Source of the DNA: CAXMNX01 sp051009475
GTDB lineage: Bacteria > Pseudomonadota > Alphaproteobacteria > Rhodobacterales > Rhodobacteraceae
DNA: 6,935 nucleotides
Reading direction: 5' to 3'
Assembly: GCA_051009475.1 (NCBI GenBank)
Contig: JBPCWO010000266.1
Location: 1-6,935, forward strand
A program made the position numbers and the translations under genes. A model generated the notes under the pieces. That model made no database searches. It saw only the letters and a list, made by a program, of their open reading frames with translations, and had not been told where the DNA came from. The first letter of the stretch is position 1. Every line of letters starts with the position of its first letter. Shown here piece after piece: positions 5,373-6,935 of the stretch.

Positions 5373-6935
5373 ATGTTACTAGGACTCGACGGTGTTGAAA
5401 TCGGTCTGCTGATCGTTTTTCTTTTCTTATTTGGTGGGATTTTGTCGGGCTTTCCGGTCGCATTTGCGATCGGCGGCGCGGCGATTATTTCTTTCGGAGT
5501 AATTGCCGCGCTCGATAGTGCTGGAGTACTTATACACCAAGCGATTGATACGGGATCCGTTGAGTATGCCGCGTTGATTGCAGAGGGCCTTCGGCCTGAC
5601 GACATATCAATATTTCGACACTCGGAATTGCCGCGGATCGAGGAGCCGGTTTTTCCCCGTGGGTGGGAACTCGCACTGGACCGCAACGTGTCATTCATCG
5701 TGAACCGGATGAACGAGCGAGTCCTTGCCGGGCAATCAATCGAGACTCTTCTGGCAGTTCTGATGTTTGTGTTGATGGGAATCACGTTGGAACGCTCAAA
5801 GATTGCCAACGATCTGCTTTTGACGATGGCTCGGGTGTTTGGTCCACTCCCGGGCGGATTGGCAGTATCGATTGTGGTGGTCGGTGCGTTTCTCGCGGCT
5901 TCAACCGGAATTGTTGGTGCGACGGTTGTGACGATGGGGCTGCTCGCGCTTCCAACAATGTTACGGAACAATTATTCGCCTGAACTGGCAACCGGCGTAA
6001 TTGCTGCCTCCGGAACTCTGGGACAGATCATCCCACCTTCTATAGTCATCGTACTTTTGGGCACACTGGCGGGCGACCTCTACTCCGCGGCGCAAGAGGA
6101 TAGAGCTCGGTCTGCAGGCTGTTCTGATGCGTTGACATATTTAGGCGAGCCAGCTGTTGTTTCAGTAGGGACACTTTTTCAGGCGGCTCTTTTGCCTGGA
6201 ATAATGCTAGCGGCGCTTTATGCGCTATATGCTTTCACCTATGCGCTTTTTAATCCATCCAAAGCTCCAGCTGTACAGATGGGATCGACAAACAGCGAAG
6301 TCATCACCCGAAACGAGGCGCTGACCTGGTTCCTTGGGGCGCCGATTGTTTTGGTCGGCGGTTTACTCTTTTTGTCATCGGCTGGATTGATTGGCAGTCA
6401 GGACGTAACAGTTGGTTCATTCAGCGAGGCCGGTGAAACCGCAACTCTTCGAACAAACGTATCCGATGGTTGCCGGGACTCAATGATCAAGCTGCACGGG
6501 CAAGATGTGTGGGATGGCGCAGTCGCAGAGCAAGAGGCGATCGACGCCGCTGGGGGAGTCCAGCAAGCACAGGCATTAAGTGAAGAAGAACGTGTTTCGC
6601 TTCTGACTAGCAAATTGGAAAACGCCGCACCGATAGGAACTGGCGTAGCCATTGGCTTGCTTGTGCTTGCTTTGGTTATCACGACTGCAAAAGGTATTTC
6701 GCCGTCATCAGATGCACGTCCGCTGTGGATTGGCTTAGGTGCCGTGGTTGCAGCTTTGTTTGTTGACGCGTTGTTTATCACGCCGCTTACCACGCCAGGC
6801 AAAACGTTCCTGTGGTTGCTCGCGCCACTTTTGGTCGTGCTTTGGGCCTGTCGATACGGCGCTGAACTCCTTGGCCGAAATGAACTTTTGAGGGTCGTTT
6901 TTCCACCTCTGGTTTTGATTGTGGCGGTGCTGGGC
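5373..6935 (+). CDS. dctM: TRAP transporter large permease subunit with inserts, incomplete at window end
   Basis: This is the large permease subunit, forming the ion-driven transport path. The frame is open from the ATG at 5373 to the last base (521 codons, no stop). The ribosome site AGGGGA (5359-5364) overlaps the dctQ stop codon, with 8 nt before the ATG. Family core: GFPVAFAIGG (26-35), IETLLAVLMFVLMGITLERS (123-142), AASTGIVGATVVTMGLLALP (175-194) and ATGVIAASGTLGQIIPPSIV (206-225), the last two being the most conserved DctM motifs. Compared with an ordinary DctM of about 430 residues it has a polar insert between the first membrane segment and the core (about 48-115), a smaller one (about 240-262, DRARSAGCSDALTYLGEP), and a polar region at about 341-415 between membrane segments. 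The reading frame stays intact through all of them, so they are real parts of the protein. Full length must exceed 521 residues. Confidence 0.92.
   Translation, partial: MLLGLDGVEIGLLIVFLFLFGGILSGFPVAFAIGGAAIISFGVIAALDSAGVLIHQAIDTGSVEYAALIAEGLRPDDISIFRHSELPRIEEPVFPRGWELALDRNVSFIVNRMNERVLAGQSIETLLAVLMFVLMGITLERSKIANDLLLTMARVFGPLPGGLAVSIVVVGAFLAASTGIVGATVVTMGLLALPTMLRNNYSPELATGVIAASGTLGQIIPPSIVIVLLGTLAGDLYSAAQEDRARSAGCSDALTYLGEPAVVSVGTLFQAALLPGIMLAALYALYAFTYALFNPSKAPAVQMGSTNSEVITRNEALTWFLGAPIVLVGGLLFLSSAGLIGSQDVTVGSFSEAGETATLRTNVSDGCRDSMIKLHGQDVWDGAVAEQEAIDAAGGVQQAQALSEEERVSLLTSKLENAAPIGTGVAIGLLVLALVITTAKGISPSSDARPLWIGLGAVVAALFVDALFITPLTTPGKTFLWLLAPLLVVLWACRYGAELLGRNELLRVVFPPLVLIVAVLG

Noticed and set aside
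5514..5717. Possible frameshift or insertion sequence disrupting dctM
   Set aside because: The frame is unbroken from 5373 to the window end, conserved motifs continue on both sides, and there are no terminal repeats or transposase sequence.
5357..5971. Open minus-strand frame of 204 codons over the start of dctM
   Set aside because: Antisense to conserved DctM motifs, with low-complexity Ser/Pro/Thr-rich translation typical of a reverse-strand shadow.

Overview
The window looks like chromosomal DNA of an alphaproteobacterium, most likely of the Rhodobacter/Roseobacter group. That judgement rests on recalled protein similarity: a TakP-like keto-acid TRAP system whose large permease carries inserts, and an acetolactate synthase with a GEA variant of the cofactor motif. 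No database search was possible. There is no sign of mobile DNA, CRISPR, tRNA or rRNA.

Left part (1-2116), minus strand: a branched-chain amino-acid operon read right to left. A sigma70-type promoter (2088-2116) is followed by a 15-residue leader peptide with an Ile-Leu-Val-Val-Val run (2012-2059). Next come a perfect 10-bp inverted repeat (1986-2028) and an overlapping intrinsic terminator (1960-1988), then ilvB (173-1933, acetolactate synthase catalytic subunit) and the first third of ilvN (regulatory subunit, cut by the window edge). The leader has the parts of a ribosome-mediated attenuator. Translation of the Ile/Leu/Val codons would decide whether RNA polymerase reaches ilvBN.

Middle (2275-3147), plus strand: a YihY/BrkB-family integral membrane protein of unknown function, divergent from ilvBN. 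It is followed by a 140-bp spacer with an intrinsic terminator whose T-tract ends only 21 nt before the next start codon.

Right part (3288-6935), plus strand: a tripartite TRAP transporter in the order dctP (Tat-exported binding protein), two tandem RNA hairpins, dctQ (enlarged small permease), dctM (large permease, open at the window end). The binding protein resembles the 2-oxo-acid/monocarboxylate type (TakP-like), so pyruvate or related keto acids are plausible ligands. dctM has extra hydrophilic segments compared with an ordinary DctM.

The most informative non-coding element is the ilvBN attenuator. The most unusual protein architecture is the DctM with inserts paired with an oversized DctQ.
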